Part shown: in pieces, positions 36,558 through 45,399 of the stretch
Layout: the number at the start of each line of letters is the position of its first letter
Numbering within the stretch: position 1 is the stretch's first letter
The notes under the pieces: model-generated
The model's input: the letters and a program-made list of their open reading frames with translations, nothing else
Database searches by the model: none
What the model was told of the DNA's origin: nothing
Assembly: GCF_017310035.1 (NCBI RefSeq)
Contig: NZ_CP022296.1
Span: 2,108,001-2,172,000 of the forward strand
Length of the DNA: 64,000 nucleotides
Source: Nocardioides sp. S5
GTDB lineage: Bacteria; Actinomycetota; Actinomycetes; Propionibacteriales; Nocardioidaceae
Reading direction: 5' to 3'
Position numbers and translations under genes: made by a program

Positions 36558-38009
36558 ATGGCGCCACGTGACCTACCAAAGTTTCAAGAGTTGAATTTCG
36601 GCGACATCGATGCTGCCCGTGAGGCGATAGAGGACCCCCAATTACTGCTGGAAGGATATTTCGACTACCGGCAGGCAGCCTATGGGATTGAGACGCAGCA
36701 TCTCTGGCTCCTGCTGGGACCGAAGGGATCCGGCAAGACCGCAGTCCTAGAGCACATTCGATTGAAGTGGGCCCTAATGCCGGACCGCTTCTTCACGCTG
36801 TGGGATCTCTCCGGCTTCCCGGTGAACGACGTGACGGCGATCGCGACAGGACAGAGCAAGGGCGCCTCCAGGAATCAATCCGCTTGGGAGTTTTTGCTTC
36901 TCCTCCGACTACTCTCGTCCCTCTCCGACGATGACAGCGTCTGGTCAACGGATGGGTCGTTGCATCGCTTCGTCGCAGGTTTGCGGACCCTGGGGTTCTT
37001 GACTAGCGACTGGGTAAGCGCCGTGACTCGCTGGGGTGCTGACGCGATCACAGTCGACGCGAGCCTTCTTGGCGAGGACGGACGGATGGGTTCCCTCAGC
37101 GACGAGCGCGCGATGAACCCACTTGAACTGACGGCCTACATGAAGGACGTCGTAGCAACCACCCGGGGCTCCGGACAGCACAAGATTGCGCTCGACGGTC
37201 TCGACTCGTTCTTCTTCGAGTCGTCAGACGAGTGGGCCTCGCTAGCCGGTCTGATCCAAGCGATGAACACATTGAATAAGTGGTTCAAGCAACACGACCT
37301 TTCCTACTCGTTTGTTGCGGCGGTTAGGTCTGACGTCTTTGACGTGCTTCCAGGACCCGACCTTAATAAGATCAAACAGAACGCGGTTCATCTAGACTGG
37401 AATGCTGGTGGTATCGGACGCAGCAACGGTCTCTGGAATTTGCTCACGATGAAAGCCGCGGTTGGTCGGCCGCGAGTGACGGACGTGGTTTCCCAGTACT
37501 TGGGCCGAGAAACGCGCGTCTGGGTTTATCCAGATATTCCAACTCTGATCCTTGACCACACTCGCCTGCTACCGCGAGACGTGGTTGCCGCCATGAAGCT
37601 CTTCCAGTTGGAGTACGGAGGGTCTTCGATTGTGCCTGAAGAGAATGCGAAACGAGCAATCAAGAGGTACTGCGAAGAGTATTTTGTCGGCGAAATCTTC
37701 GACAACTTGGCCGGAATATTGGAACCCAAGAAGGCTCGCAGTCTTGCGAGCTTCCGCGAGGCGTTACGGACAGCCCCCACGAGAGTGTTTTCGTTCGAGT
37801 ACGTAAAAACGGAGCTTGCAGGCGAGTTGGACGCGTCCGAGGTTCGGCAACTGTTGAAGCAGATGTTCGACGTCGGCGGGCTGGGCATCCGGAACGGGCC
37901 TCATACTGACTTCGTCTATCGAAGCGTCGGCGGCGCTGGGTTTAGTCCACGTCATGACTACCTACTCCACGATGCACTGACACGAGCTTGGAACCGTCCT
38001 TGGTCTTGA
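36558..38009 (+). CDS. P-loop ATPase resembling the Sll1717 family
   Basis: A 483-residue protein. It opens with LNFGDIDAAREAIEDPQLLL and has Walker A LLLGPKGSGKTAVLEHI near residue 53 and a Walker B-like KIALDGLDSFFFE near 212. The layout (FGD-A start, early P-loop, DGLD) resembles the Sll1717-like P-loop ATPases found in defence and mobile regions. The C-terminal 130 residues are helical and probably form a winged-helix domain. Codon use is clearly AT-richer than in the flanking genes, a sign of transfer. A two-helix membrane protein gene follows 130 bases downstream. The biological role is not known. Confidence 0.75.
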   Translation: MAPRDLPKFQELNFGDIDAAREAIEDPQLLLEGYFDYRQAAYGIETQHLWLLLGPKGSGKTAVLEHIRLKWALMPDRFFTLWDLSGFPVNDVTAIATGQSKGASRNQSAWEFLLLLRLLSSLSDDDSVWSTDGSLHRFVAGLRTLGFLTSDWVSAVTRWGADAITVDASLLGEDGRMGSLSDERAMNPLELTAYMKDVVATTRGSGQHKIALDGLDSFFFESSDEWASLAGLIQAMNTLNKWFKQHDLSYSFVAAVRSDVFDVLPGPDLNKIKQNAVHLDWNAGGIGRSNGLWNLLTMKAAVGRPRVTDVVSQYLGRETRVWVYPDIPTLILDHTRLLPRDVVAAMKLFQLEYGGSSIVPEENAKRAIKRYCEEYFVGEIFDNLAGILEPKKARSLASFREALRTAPTRVFSFEYVKTELAGELDASEVRQLLKQMFDVGGLGIRNGPHTDFVYRSVGGAGFSPRHDYLLHDALTRAWNRPWS

Positions 38010-38139
38010 CCGGTGCCCGACCCTGGTGCGTCGCTGACTCGAACGCTTCCCCACCAGGCGCAGTGCGTATAGGCGTGTCGCGGCCTTCGATTCTGCGCGC
38101 CGTACTCTCGCCCAGGTCGGCCCTGGCTAAAGTTCGTGC

Positions 38140-38796
38140 ATGGTCTCGATGCGTGGGTTGTTGCCTTATGCCAGCGGCACGATCAGCGTTGCTGGCGCTG
38201 TCATGATTCTTGGAACTGTACCGTCGCCGGTTGGGTGGATGGAACTGTCCGATTCGTATATAGCGCCTGGCGCAGCGCTTCTCCTCGGCGGCATATCCTC
38301 ATTCGTTGCGCATCTTGGATTGGAGACCGTGACGGACAAGACGAGCGCCGCAGTTGCAGCCGAAACTCGACAGAATCGATCGCGGGTGTACGGCGAGCTG
38401 TTGGGACACATCATCGAATCTTTCACGCTCAAGCCAAAGTCACTCTCGGAAGCACAAGCGCGCAGCAGAGCGGTAGCTTGGGCTAGTCCGGCAACATATG
38501 CGGCTCTCACAGATTGGTTTCGCTACGCAGCCGCGCAGAGTGCCGCCTCCACTAAGCCGGACACCGAGTCCCTACTTATTCGAAGGGAACTTGTCTACCG
38601 CGTTGCAGCCAGGATGCGGAGCGACCTGCAGACCGAAGACATTTCGCGCGAAGCGCTGCTCGCTCTGGTGTTCAACGACTTCGATCCTGAGACAAGTTTC
38701 ACGGACGCTATAATCAAAGGACGAGTAACTGGTAACGGGGAATTCGTCCCAGCCCTTCCGCCGGCCTCAGGCGAGAAGAAGAATCCGCTGGGATAA
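38140..38796 (+). CDS. two-helix membrane protein of unknown function
   Basis: A 218-residue protein. Two hydrophobic helices lie at about residues 8-28 and 43-62, followed by a cytoplasmic, mostly helical tail. No catalytic motif is visible. Codon use is AT-rich like the ATPase gene 130 bases upstream, so the two probably arrived together. A membrane protein behind an ATPase fits the effector position of abortive-infection systems, but this is inference. The ATG at 38149 is an alternative start. Confidence 0.7.
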   Translation: MVSMRGLLPYASGTISVAGAVMILGTVPSPVGWMELSDSYIAPGAALLLGGISSFVAHLGLETVTDKTSAAVAAETRQNRSRVYGELLGHIIESFTLKPKSLSEAQARSRAVAWASPATYAALTDWFRYAAAQSAASTKPDTESLLIRRELVYRVAARMRSDLQTEDISREALLALVFNDFDPETSFTDAIIKGRVTGNGEFVPALPPASGEKKNPLG

Positions 38797-39216
38797 GTCC
38801 GTCCTTCGGTTCTGCTCACTGACATTCGGAGACCGTATGCGCCGGCTCCGACGGGCTATGCGAATAAACATACCCTGCACGGCGGTCCCCTCGAACCGTG
38901 ATATGTGCGTCACTCGGTCGCGATCGCGGCGACGACATCCGTTGCTTGGGCGGTTCGGATGCACCGGTCTTGCCTCCTGCGCCGGATCCAATGGAACCGT
39001 GTGGACCGCAGATCGCGCAGTGAAGGACCCAGGCGTTCCGATTCAGGCGACGTCAACGAATCTCCCAGCTCCGGCGCATACGACCCGGTCGGCTTTTGGT
39101 CAAGGTCGACGCCAAGGATGCCGCTGGTCACGCGTCCAGGATGCCCAAGTTTGGTGGTGCCTTCAGGAATCGTGACTGCCACTCTGCAAGAACAGACCGT
39201 CCGACCGGAGGCCGAC
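38797..39216. other. no recognised gene
   Basis: About 420 bases. Open frames here have no family resemblance and poor codon structure. It could hold gene remnants. The last part carries the ribosome-binding site GGAGG (39207-39211) of the next gene. Confidence 0.45.
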
Positions 39217-39540
39217 ATGACCGACATTTCCGAACCGAGCCCCCAGCCGACGCCTGCACCCACGCCGACGCAACCTCCGCGCGCCTCGTGGACCATCACC
39301 GTCTTGATGCTGCTCGGCGCAACCATCACGATTCTCGGGGTCGTGTGCCTCTTGATGGGGCTCGGAGGGTCGACCGCCTTGGACCTGAAGATTGGTGAGA
39401 CGACGTTCAAGACCACCAGCGTCGCCATTGTCATTACAGCCGTCGGCCTGGTCATGACACTCGGCCCGCTCAAGCTGATTCCGGAGGGCGTCACACCTTT
39501 CGGAGCGATGTTCGGCAGGTTCACGCAGTTCGGGGCCTGA
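39217..39540 (+). CDS. small two-helix membrane protein
   Basis: A 107-residue protein with a Pro/Thr-rich N-terminus (about 25 residues) and two membrane helices, WTITVLMLLGATITILGVVC (near 29-48) and SVAIVITAVGLVMTLGPLKL (near 72-91). GGAGG precedes the ATG by six bases, which supports translation. No family is recognised. It stands alone between two non-coding stretches. Confidence 0.65.
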   Translation: MTDISEPSPQPTPAPTPTQPPRASWTITVLMLLGATITILGVVCLLMGLGGSTALDLKIGETTFKTTSVAIVITAVGLVMTLGPLKLIPEGVTPFGAMFGRFTQFGA

Positions 39541-39963
39541 GACGTCACCGCGTCGGAGCGGTACGGAGACACGGGCCCCTTCACAACTGGGTGCACCTGC
39601 GACAGCTGCCCTTCGACAGCGTGCTTTGCGTGCCCATCAAATGCGAAGTCAATTTGGGGGCTGTGCGGGCGGGTCGCCAGCGGAGGCGTCCCATTGCGCC
39701 TATCCGCCGCGTGCCCGCAACATAAGGGTCGGCTGCGGCCGAGAGCAGTCTGCCTGATCACGCCGCGCACCCGTGGGGACTGCTACACGATAGGCGGCAT
39801 CTGGACCTAGCCCATTCCGCCGCCTGCCGGCGCGCCCTGAAACGGCCCCAACCGACAAGTTGTACGGCGGCATGTGTCGTGTGGGCGGATGGCGTGAGCC
39901 CACAGCCGCCGACGCAAATCCATGATTGGGCACAGGCGGATCGCAACGCTCGAGACTGAACTT
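39541..39963. other. no recognised gene; contains island repeat copy 2
   Basis: About 423 bases without a convincing gene. It holds the repeat at 39817-39832 and a related sequence CCGCCGCGTGCCCGC near 39705. Confidence 0.45.
39817..39832 (+). repeat. island repeat motif, copy 2 (reference)
   Basis: CCGCCGCCTGCCGGCG, the reference copy. It is intergenic, between the small membrane protein gene and the MetX-like gene. Confidence 0.5.
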
Positions 39964-41043
39964 CTAAACCTCGATGGCCAGCAGGTCTGAGAGCGCGGCG
40001 TCCACCTCGGCGGTGTAGGAGGGCTCGAAGCCGAACAGCCCGAAGTGACCGGCGATGCTGTGCAGCATTCTGAGTTCGGCGCCAGGGATCATCTCCTGCT
40101 CGGGGATGCAGTCGCGGGGTGGGAAGAACATGTCCTGCTCGATCGGCAACACGAACGTCTTGGCGGTGATGCTGCCGAGCGCAGCTGCGAGGTCCCCGTT
40201 GGTGTTGCGCGCCACGTCCCCGCGTTGCCACTTCCAGCCCATCGACAGCAGCGCGTTGGGGTCCATCATGCCGAAGATGAGCGCGGTGAAGTTCTGCTGG
40301 AACTCCTCGAACGTCTCCCACCCGAGGCCTTCCACCAAGGGTGGGATGTCCCTCCAGAACTCCGTCTTCCAGAAGTCCGTGGTCAGTCCCATGACCGCCC
40401 AGATGTCGGCATGGCGCCGCAACCCATCAGCCACGTCGGTATTCGCGGCGTACTCCCCTCCGTTCCAGGCAGGATCGGACGTGATCGCGTCCATCAAGGT
40501 CTGGGTGTAGAGGAAGTCGTGCGGCAGGTTCTGGGCCGTACCTGCGATGGGGGCTGCACGCAGCACCTTGTCGGGGAAGCGAACCGCCCACTCGTAGGTC
40601 TGCTGAGCGCCCATGGAACCGCCCACTACAAGCGCAAGTCGTTCGATGCCGAAGTGTTCGCGCAGCAGTTGTTCCTGTGCGCGGACGTCGTCGCCGATGC
40701 GCACATGGGGGAACTTCGACATCGCGATCGATGGGTCCTCGGTGTTGTGCGGTGAGGTCGAAAGGCCATTGCCGATCTGATTGATGACCGCGATGAAGTA
40801 CTTGTCGGGGTCCAGGGCCCGCCCCGAACCGATGTAGACCTGCTCCCAGGTGGCATGGGTCCCTGAGAACCACGTCGGAATGCAGATTGCGTTGGACTTG
40901 TCCTCGTTGAGGGTGCCGTACGTCGCCACAGCCAACCGAAGATCCTCGATCACCCCACCCTCTTCCAGCTCGAAGCGGCCGATCGAGATCAGCTCGTAGG
41001 CTCCCTGGCCCTCGGGTGTGTAGAAGTCGTTCTGCAGCGGCAT
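39964..41043 (-). CDS. MetX-like alpha/beta hydrolase (putative esterase)
   Basis: A 359-residue alpha/beta hydrolase related to homoserine O-acetyltransferase. The nucleophile elbow GGSMGAQQTYEW gives Ser near residue 143; the likely Asp lies in EQDMFFPPRD and the His in SIAGHFGLFG. The sequence fits the MetX-like esterase group (E22-type) rather than true MetX, and no methionine genes are near. AGGAGA lies five bases before the ATG at 41043, which fixes the start. It is flanked by non-coding stretches with island repeats on both sides. The substrate is unknown. Confidence 0.8.
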   Translation of the reverse strand: MPLQNDFYTPEGQGAYELISIGRFELEEGGVIEDLRLAVATYGTLNEDKSNAICIPTWFSGTHATWEQVYIGSGRALDPDKYFIAVINQIGNGLSTSPHNTEDPSIAMSKFPHVRIGDDVRAQEQLLREHFGIERLALVVGGSMGAQQTYEWAVRFPDKVLRAAPIAGTAQNLPHDFLYTQTLMDAITSDPAWNGGEYAANTDVADGLRRHADIWAVMGLTTDFWKTEFWRDIPPLVEGLGWETFEEFQQNFTALIFGMMDPNALLSMGWKWQRGDVARNTNGDLAAALGSITAKTFVLPIEQDMFFPPRDCIPEQEMIPGAELRMLHSIAGHFGLFGFEPSYTAEVDAALSDLLAIEV

Positions 41044-41582
41044 GAGATTCTCCTTGTAGTCAGGTGCCAAGCCGACGGGCCGGTCGCGTCCAAGATCGCG
41101 GTGATGAAGGGGCCGCCGCGTGACCCAATTGCACTGTAGGCAGTGCGCGCGCCAGGTGCTAGGCCCTCCTCCTCGGCGTGGGGTTGGTGATGCCCGGCGG
41201 CCGCGAGGCGATACCTATTGAGGGGCAATGGGTGCCAAGAGCTCCCGCGGGTTGGTGAGTGGGTTCTCGTGACATGGTGCGTCAAACCGTCGCCTGCCGG
41301 CGTAGGTCCTTCAGTTGACGCGGGACGTTACGAGCCGCGGCGGCGGCCGGATCACAGCTCTGACGCCATGTGTTCCGCCGTTTCAGGACTTCGGCGTGGC
41401 GCATGACGCGGCGACCAAGGCGTCGGATACGGCGATCGGTACGCGACCGGCGCGGGCGACCAGCCGCTACTTCCATGGGCGGAGAACCCCAAGCGACTAA
41501 GTGGGTGTTGCCGGCGCCGACTGCGCGCACGTGTTCGTCGAAACGCCGGACATGCAAGGTATCCCTGACGCACGATCAATGC
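41044..41582. other. no recognised gene; contains island repeat copy 3
   Basis: About 539 bases without a convincing gene on either strand. The repeat at 41287-41302 lies in the middle. Confidence 0.45.
41287..41302 (+). repeat. island repeat motif, copy 3
   Basis: CCGTCGCCTGCCGGCG, 15 of 16 positions identical to copy 2; intergenic. Confidence 0.5.
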
Positions 41583-42089
41583 ATGACACGTTTGTTCGTC
41601 GCTCTGGTTCTGTCGCTTGCCATGACGGCAGCGCTGCCCGTCGTCTCCGCGACCGCTGCTCTCGATGGAGAAATGGCAGACGAGCAGGCCGGGCCCGTCT
41701 ATCTCGACGCGGTGTGCCCGTCGATTCGCGCGAGCGACCGATTCGACCGCGTCGTGTGGCGTGGTCGAAAGACGATCACGTGGGCTGAACTCGACCGTCG
41801 GCTGCCCGAGATTAGGCGGGTCTCGCGTGCGTATGGCCGCGCCAGCCAAAGGTCCAGTCGCCGGCTGTTCAACCCTCCGGCACCTTGGCCGACTGATGTC
41901 GACGCCCTGGTCACCAAGCTGGCGGATGCTGATGCACGTTTCTCGGCGTGGTTGATGTCGATGGGTCAGGCGACCACTGGTCGTGAGTGGAACCGCTATT
42001 GGGTTCGCGCAAAGAAGGTCAGGTACGGGACGTGGGGCTCTCAGATCCGTGCTCGGCTCGGCCTTCCGCCCGCCGGCGAGGGCTGCTGA
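41583..42089 (+). CDS. secreted hypothetical protein
   Basis: A 168-residue protein with a clear signal peptide, MTRLFVALVLSLAMTAALPV, and likely cleavage near ATAALDG. The mature part contains Cys residues near positions 45 and 168, many Arg and Trp, and no recognised domain. There is no strong ribosome-binding site before the ATG. It lies 57 bases from the left end of the IS30-family element and is not interrupted. Confidence 0.65.
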   Translation: MTRLFVALVLSLAMTAALPVVSATAALDGEMADEQAGPVYLDAVCPSIRASDRFDRVVWRGRKTITWAELDRRLPEIRRVSRAYGRASQRSSRRLFNPPAPWPTDVDALVTKLADADARFSAWLMSMGQATTGREWNRYWVRAKKVRYGTWGSQIRARLGLPPAGEGC

Positions 42090-42139
42090 AGGCGCAAAAG
42101 GAACCCGAGCCCTGTCCGTAGGTTCGTCCCCTGGCGAAA

Positions 42140-43369
42140 TCAACCTGCTAGCGCAACACCGTCTGGATCTGTTGGTTTCGACAGTAGGGCGGTGAGGGCT
42201 TCGGTGGGGGTGTCCCAGTCCAGACGTTTGCGTGGTCGGTCGTTGAGCTCGTTCGCGACGTAGGCCAAGTAGTCGGGGTGGTATCCGGACAGATCGGTGC
42301 CCTTGGGGAAGTACTGGCGCAGGAGCCCGTTGGTGTTCTCGTTCAGGCCGCGCTGCCAGGGTGAAGCGGGGTCGCAGAAGTAGATCTTCACGTCGGTGGC
42401 CAAGGTGATCTGGGCGTGGTTGGCCATCTCGATGCCCTGGTCCCAGGTGACGCTGCCCCGAAGCCGATCGGGGAGCTGGGCGAGGGTCTGGATCATCGCT
42501 TCTTGGACCTCGATTGCACCGTGGCGTTCGGGCAGGTGCAACAGCATCAGGAAGCCCGTGGTCCGCTCGACCAGGGTGCCGATCGCGGACTTGTTCTCCT
42601 TGCCGGTGATCAGGTCGCCCTCCCAGTGTCCGGGCACGGCCCGGTCCTCGACCTCGGCGGGACGCTCGCTGATGTTGACCATGTCCTTGATCCGGCCGCG
42701 GCGTGCCTCGCCACTGCGGCGGGGTCTGCGGATGGCGCGCCCGGTGCGTAGACACACCGCCAACTCACGCTTGAGAGCGCCGCGGCCCTGGACGTAGATC
42801 GACTGGTAGATCGTCTCGTGTGACACCCACATCTCCGGCTGGTCGGGGAACTTCTTACGCAGCCGCCGGGCGATCTGCTCGGGACTGTGCTTGCGGGCCA
42901 GTCTGGACTGCACCTCCCGACGCAGTCGCTCGTTGAGCGTCAGCTTCGCCGGGCGGCCCTTGCCGCGAGCCCGACGCTCCGCACCGACCTGTGCCAGGTG
43001 CGGGGAGTAGTTCCACGGCGTGGAGCGTCGTCTGCCATCGCGGGCCGGGCGGCCGTAGTTTTGGTTGCACAGGTTCTTCGCGATCTCGCGGCTGATCGTC
43101 GAGGGCGACCGGCTCAAGGATCGCGCGATCTCGCGGATCGACTCCTCACGCTCCATCGCGGCATGGATCCACTCACGCTCGAGCATCGACAAGCGTCGGT
43201 ACGTGGCCGGCCTGCGGCTGGGTAACTGCTTCACGCCGCCAGCCTCACGAAACCACCGGCGTGCCGTCGTGACCGGCACACCGACACGTGAGGCAGCCTC
43301 CTCCACCGAGCAGCCCGCCGCGATGCACTCCCACAACCCTCGACGTGCCGCCATCAAGTAAGCCATCAC
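42140..43369 (-). CDS. IS30-family transposase
   Basis: A 409-residue DDE transposase, apparently intact. The N-terminus has HTH segments (SVEEAASRVGVPVTTARRWF and REIARSLSRSPSTISREI), and the catalytic core shows GHWEGDLI, VTWDQGIEMANH and GLNENTNGLLRQYFP, which supply the Asp-Asp-Glu triad. The last codons (GVALAG) run through the terminal inverted repeat and the stop codon lies just outside the element. Confidence 0.95.
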   Translation of the reverse strand: MMAYLMAARRGLWECIAAGCSVEEAASRVGVPVTTARRWFREAGGVKQLPSRRPATYRRLSMLEREWIHAAMEREESIREIARSLSRSPSTISREIAKNLCNQNYGRPARDGRRRSTPWNYSPHLAQVGAERRARGKGRPAKLTLNERLRREVQSRLARKHSPEQIARRLRKKFPDQPEMWVSHETIYQSIYVQGRGALKRELAVCLRTGRAIRRPRRSGEARRGRIKDMVNISERPAEVEDRAVPGHWEGDLITGKENKSAIGTLVERTTGFLMLLHLPERHGAIEVQEAMIQTLAQLPDRLRGSVTWDQGIEMANHAQITLATDVKIYFCDPASPWQRGLNENTNGLLRQYFPKGTDLSGYHPDYLAYVANELNDRPRKRLDWDTPTEALTALLSKPTDPDGVALAG

Positions 43370-43398
43370 AACCTCCTCATGAGAGGTGTTGCGTTAGC
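42147..43398. mobile_element. IS30-family insertion sequence
   Basis: The ends are GCTAGCGCAACACC (42147-42160) and the inverted GGTGTTGCGTTAGC (43385-43398), 13 of 14 bases matching. The element is about 1.25 kb and holds one transposase gene. No clear short target duplication is visible at the borders. Confidence 0.85.
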
Positions 43399-43436
43399 CC
43401 CTTGAACTCGAGCCTGTCCGGCGTGCCAGAAGTTGT

Positions 43437-43449
43437 CGTGGACTCAACT
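43437..43449. repeat. solo copy of the IS256-family outer end
   Basis: CGTGGACTCAACT is identical to 45015-45027 at the right border of the IS256-family element and has the same orientation. It may be what remains of an earlier related element. Confidence 0.5.
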
Positions 43450-43480
43450 CGCAGGCGATGAACCGAGCTCTAAAGGAGCC

Positions 43481-43636
43481 GTGACCAAACTCGCTGAAGT
43501 GTTGGCGGACCTATGGCCCGGCGATGACGCGAAGTCAGCCTCCGCCGAGACGCCGAGCGCGCCCGCGGAGGCGGAGAAGATGGCTGCGAGGGCGGTCGAG
43601 TCCACGGTCGTGGTGGATGAAGGGGCCACCGCGTGA
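43481..43636 (+). CDS. short frame running into the IS256 left end (possible truncated gene)
   Basis: A 51-codon frame starts at a GTG with AAAGGAG five bases upstream and reads TKLAEVLADLWPGDDAKSAS. Its last 13 codons are read from the inverted repeat and inner end of the IS256-family element, so the natural 3' end may have been replaced. No family is recognised, and it may not be expressed. Confidence 0.35.
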   Translation: MTKLAEVLADLWPGDDAKSASAETPSAPAEAEKMAARAVESTVVVDEGATA

Positions 43637-45023
43637 CCCGGTGGCAGCACTCTAGGCAGTGAGTGCGGCGGGTGTCAGGTCCTCCTTTTGGTCGGTGGTG
43701 TCGTCGGTGTTGATCAGGGCGATGCGGGAGCGGGCCAGGACGTCGAGTCCGAGGTAGCGGCGTCCTTCGGCCCAGTCGTCGTGCTGCTCGGCCAGCACGG
43801 CGCCGATGAGCCGGATGGCGGAGTTGCGGTCGGGGAAGATCCCGACGACGTCGGTACGGCGGCGGATCTCGCGGTTGAGCCGTTCGTTCGGGTTGTTGGA
43901 CCAGATCTGGCGCCAGATCTCCTTCGGGAACGCGGTGAAGGCCAGGATGTCGGCGCGAGCTTCCTCGAGGTGCTCAGCCACCGCGGGGAGCTTCTCGTAC
44001 AGGGTCTCGATGACGCGGTCGAACTGGGCGTGCACGGCCTTGGCGTCGGGCTGGTCGTAGATCGAGTGCAGCATCGCTTTGACCCAGCCCCACGACGACT
44101 TGGGCGTCGCGGACATCAGGTTCGCGGCGTAGTGGGTCCGGCAGCGTTGCCAGGCGGCACCGTCCAGGGTCGAGGTCATCGCGGCGACCAGACCGCTGTG
44201 GGCGTCCGAGGTGACGAGCTTGACCCCGGTCAGGCCGCGGGCGTTCAGGCCACGGAACAGGGTCAGCCAGCCGGCCTCGGACTCGGCTGAGCAGATGTCC
44301 ACGCCGAGGATCTCGCGGTGGCCGTCGGCGTTGATGCCGGTGGCGACCAGCACGTGGGTGTTGACCACCCGGCCGCCTTCGCGGACCTTCATCGTCAACG
44401 CGTCCGCGGCCACGAACGTGTACGGCCCGGCATCGAGTGGCCGGGTCCGGAAGTCCTCGACGTGCGCGTCGAGCTCCTTGGCCATCACGCTGACCTGCGA
44501 CTTGGACAGCCGGGTGATGCCGAGCGTTTCGACGAGCTTCTCCATCCGCCGGGTAGAGACCCCGAGGAGGTAGCAGGTCGCCACCACGGTGGTCAGTGCT
44601 CGCTCCGCACGACGGCGTCGCTCGAGGAGCCAGTCGGGGAAGTAGGACCCCTCGCGCAGCTTGGGGATCGCGACCTGCATCGTCCCGGTGCGGGTGTCGA
44701 AGTCCCGGGTCCGGTAGCCGTTGCGGGAGTTGGTCCGATCCGGGCTGCGTTCGCCATACGGGGCGCCGCAGATCGCGTCGGCCTCGGCCGACATCAACGC
44801 CTGAACGAACGTGGACAGCATCGATCGGAGCAGGTCGGGTTCGGCGCGCTGGAGGTGCTCGGCCATGAACGCGGGCAGGTCAATAGAGTTGGGGTCGACG
44901 GTCATCGTTTGGTTCTCCTTCAGTTGTGCTTTCGCAGGTCTTCTGAAGGATCACGCGGTGGCCGTCGCTATGTCAGGACGCCACGCTCACGACGGGCCCG
45001 TCGTACACCACACCCGTGGACTC
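43598..45023. mobile_element. IS256-family insertion sequence
   Basis: The ends GAGTCCACGGTCGTGGTG (43598-43615) and the inverse of GAGTCCACGGGTGTGGTG (45006-45023) match at 16 of 18 bases. An inner GGCCACCGCGTGA also recurs in inverted form near both ends. The element is about 1.43 kb with one transposase gene. No 8-9-base target duplication is visible, which suggests a rearrangement after insertion. Confidence 0.8.
43652..44905 (-). CDS. IS256-family (mutator-type) transposase
   Basis: A 417-residue transposase, apparently intact. It has the family's N-terminal region (CGAPYGERSPDRTNSRNGYR), the catalytic Asp in FVAADALTMKV, a second in VTSDAHSGLVAAM, the C-x2-H-like motif WQRCRTHYAANLM, and the Glu in NPNERLNREIRRRTDVVGIF, a hallmark of IS256 transposases. 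A ribosome-binding site (AAGGAG) lies before the ATG. Confidence 0.96.
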   Translation of the reverse strand: MTVDPNSIDLPAFMAEHLQRAEPDLLRSMLSTFVQALMSAEADAICGAPYGERSPDRTNSRNGYRTRDFDTRTGTMQVAIPKLREGSYFPDWLLERRRRAERALTTVVATCYLLGVSTRRMEKLVETLGITRLSKSQVSVMAKELDAHVEDFRTRPLDAGPYTFVAADALTMKVREGGRVVNTHVLVATGINADGHREILGVDICSAESEAGWLTLFRGLNARGLTGVKLVTSDAHSGLVAAMTSTLDGAAWQRCRTHYAANLMSATPKSSWGWVKAMLHSIYDQPDAKAVHAQFDRVIETLYEKLPAVAEHLEEARADILAFTAFPKEIWRQIWSNNPNERLNREIRRRTDVVGIFPDRNSAIRLIGAVLAEQHDDWAEGRRYLGLDVLARSRIALINTDDTTDQKEDLTPAALTA

Positions 45024-45399
45024 AACTTAAGAATCGGGCACGCTCAGGAGCCGCGCCGATGCGCGAAGGGCATCCATCTGCTCACCATTGCGATAAGCGA
45101 AGTCAATGTGCCCACCCGCGTGCAGACGTTTCGCTTGGACAAGCATGCCGAACGCCTCGTCCGAGTCGTCAATCCACCACCAGAGCCAATCTGCACCAAC
45201 ATGGCGTTCCTGACGCTTGGTGAATGTGACGCTCGTGACCTCGGGGTTGCGCATGCGCCAGCAAGATTTCGGTGATGGTCTCTTCGCCCCACGTGAAGCC
45301 CGCCTGATCGGCCAACCTCATGTGGCCTTCAGCGGCCACGCGAGCTCGAATGAGGGCGTCATGGACGGCGAGAGCCTCCGGCGGGAGCGAGGGATGCAC
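45024..45399 (-). pseudogene. DUF6615-like gene, frameshifted and ending at the IS256 border
   Basis: Two consecutive frames give one protein-like sequence. The first, from a GTG at 45399, reads SLPPEALAVHDALIRARVAA to GFTWGEETITEILLAHAQ. The second reads NPEVTSVTFTKRQERHVGAD then WLWWWIDD and FGMLVQAKRL. The GADW-WWW and VQAKRL pattern resembles DUF6615 proteins. The shift is one base and lies near 45245-45255. The frame stops at 45027, four bases from the right end of the IS256-family element, so the C-terminus is missing. The gene is probably dead. Confidence 0.75.

Noticed and set aside
41044..41160. SAM riboswitch upstream of the MetX-like gene
   Set aside because: The short leader lacks the paired helices of SAM riboswitches, and the gene is probably not a methionine gene.
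41352..42755. A long minus-strand frame overlapping the secreted hypothetical gene and part of the IS30 transposase
   Set aside because: Arg/Pro-rich composition with no motifs; the overlapping genes in other frames have clear signals.
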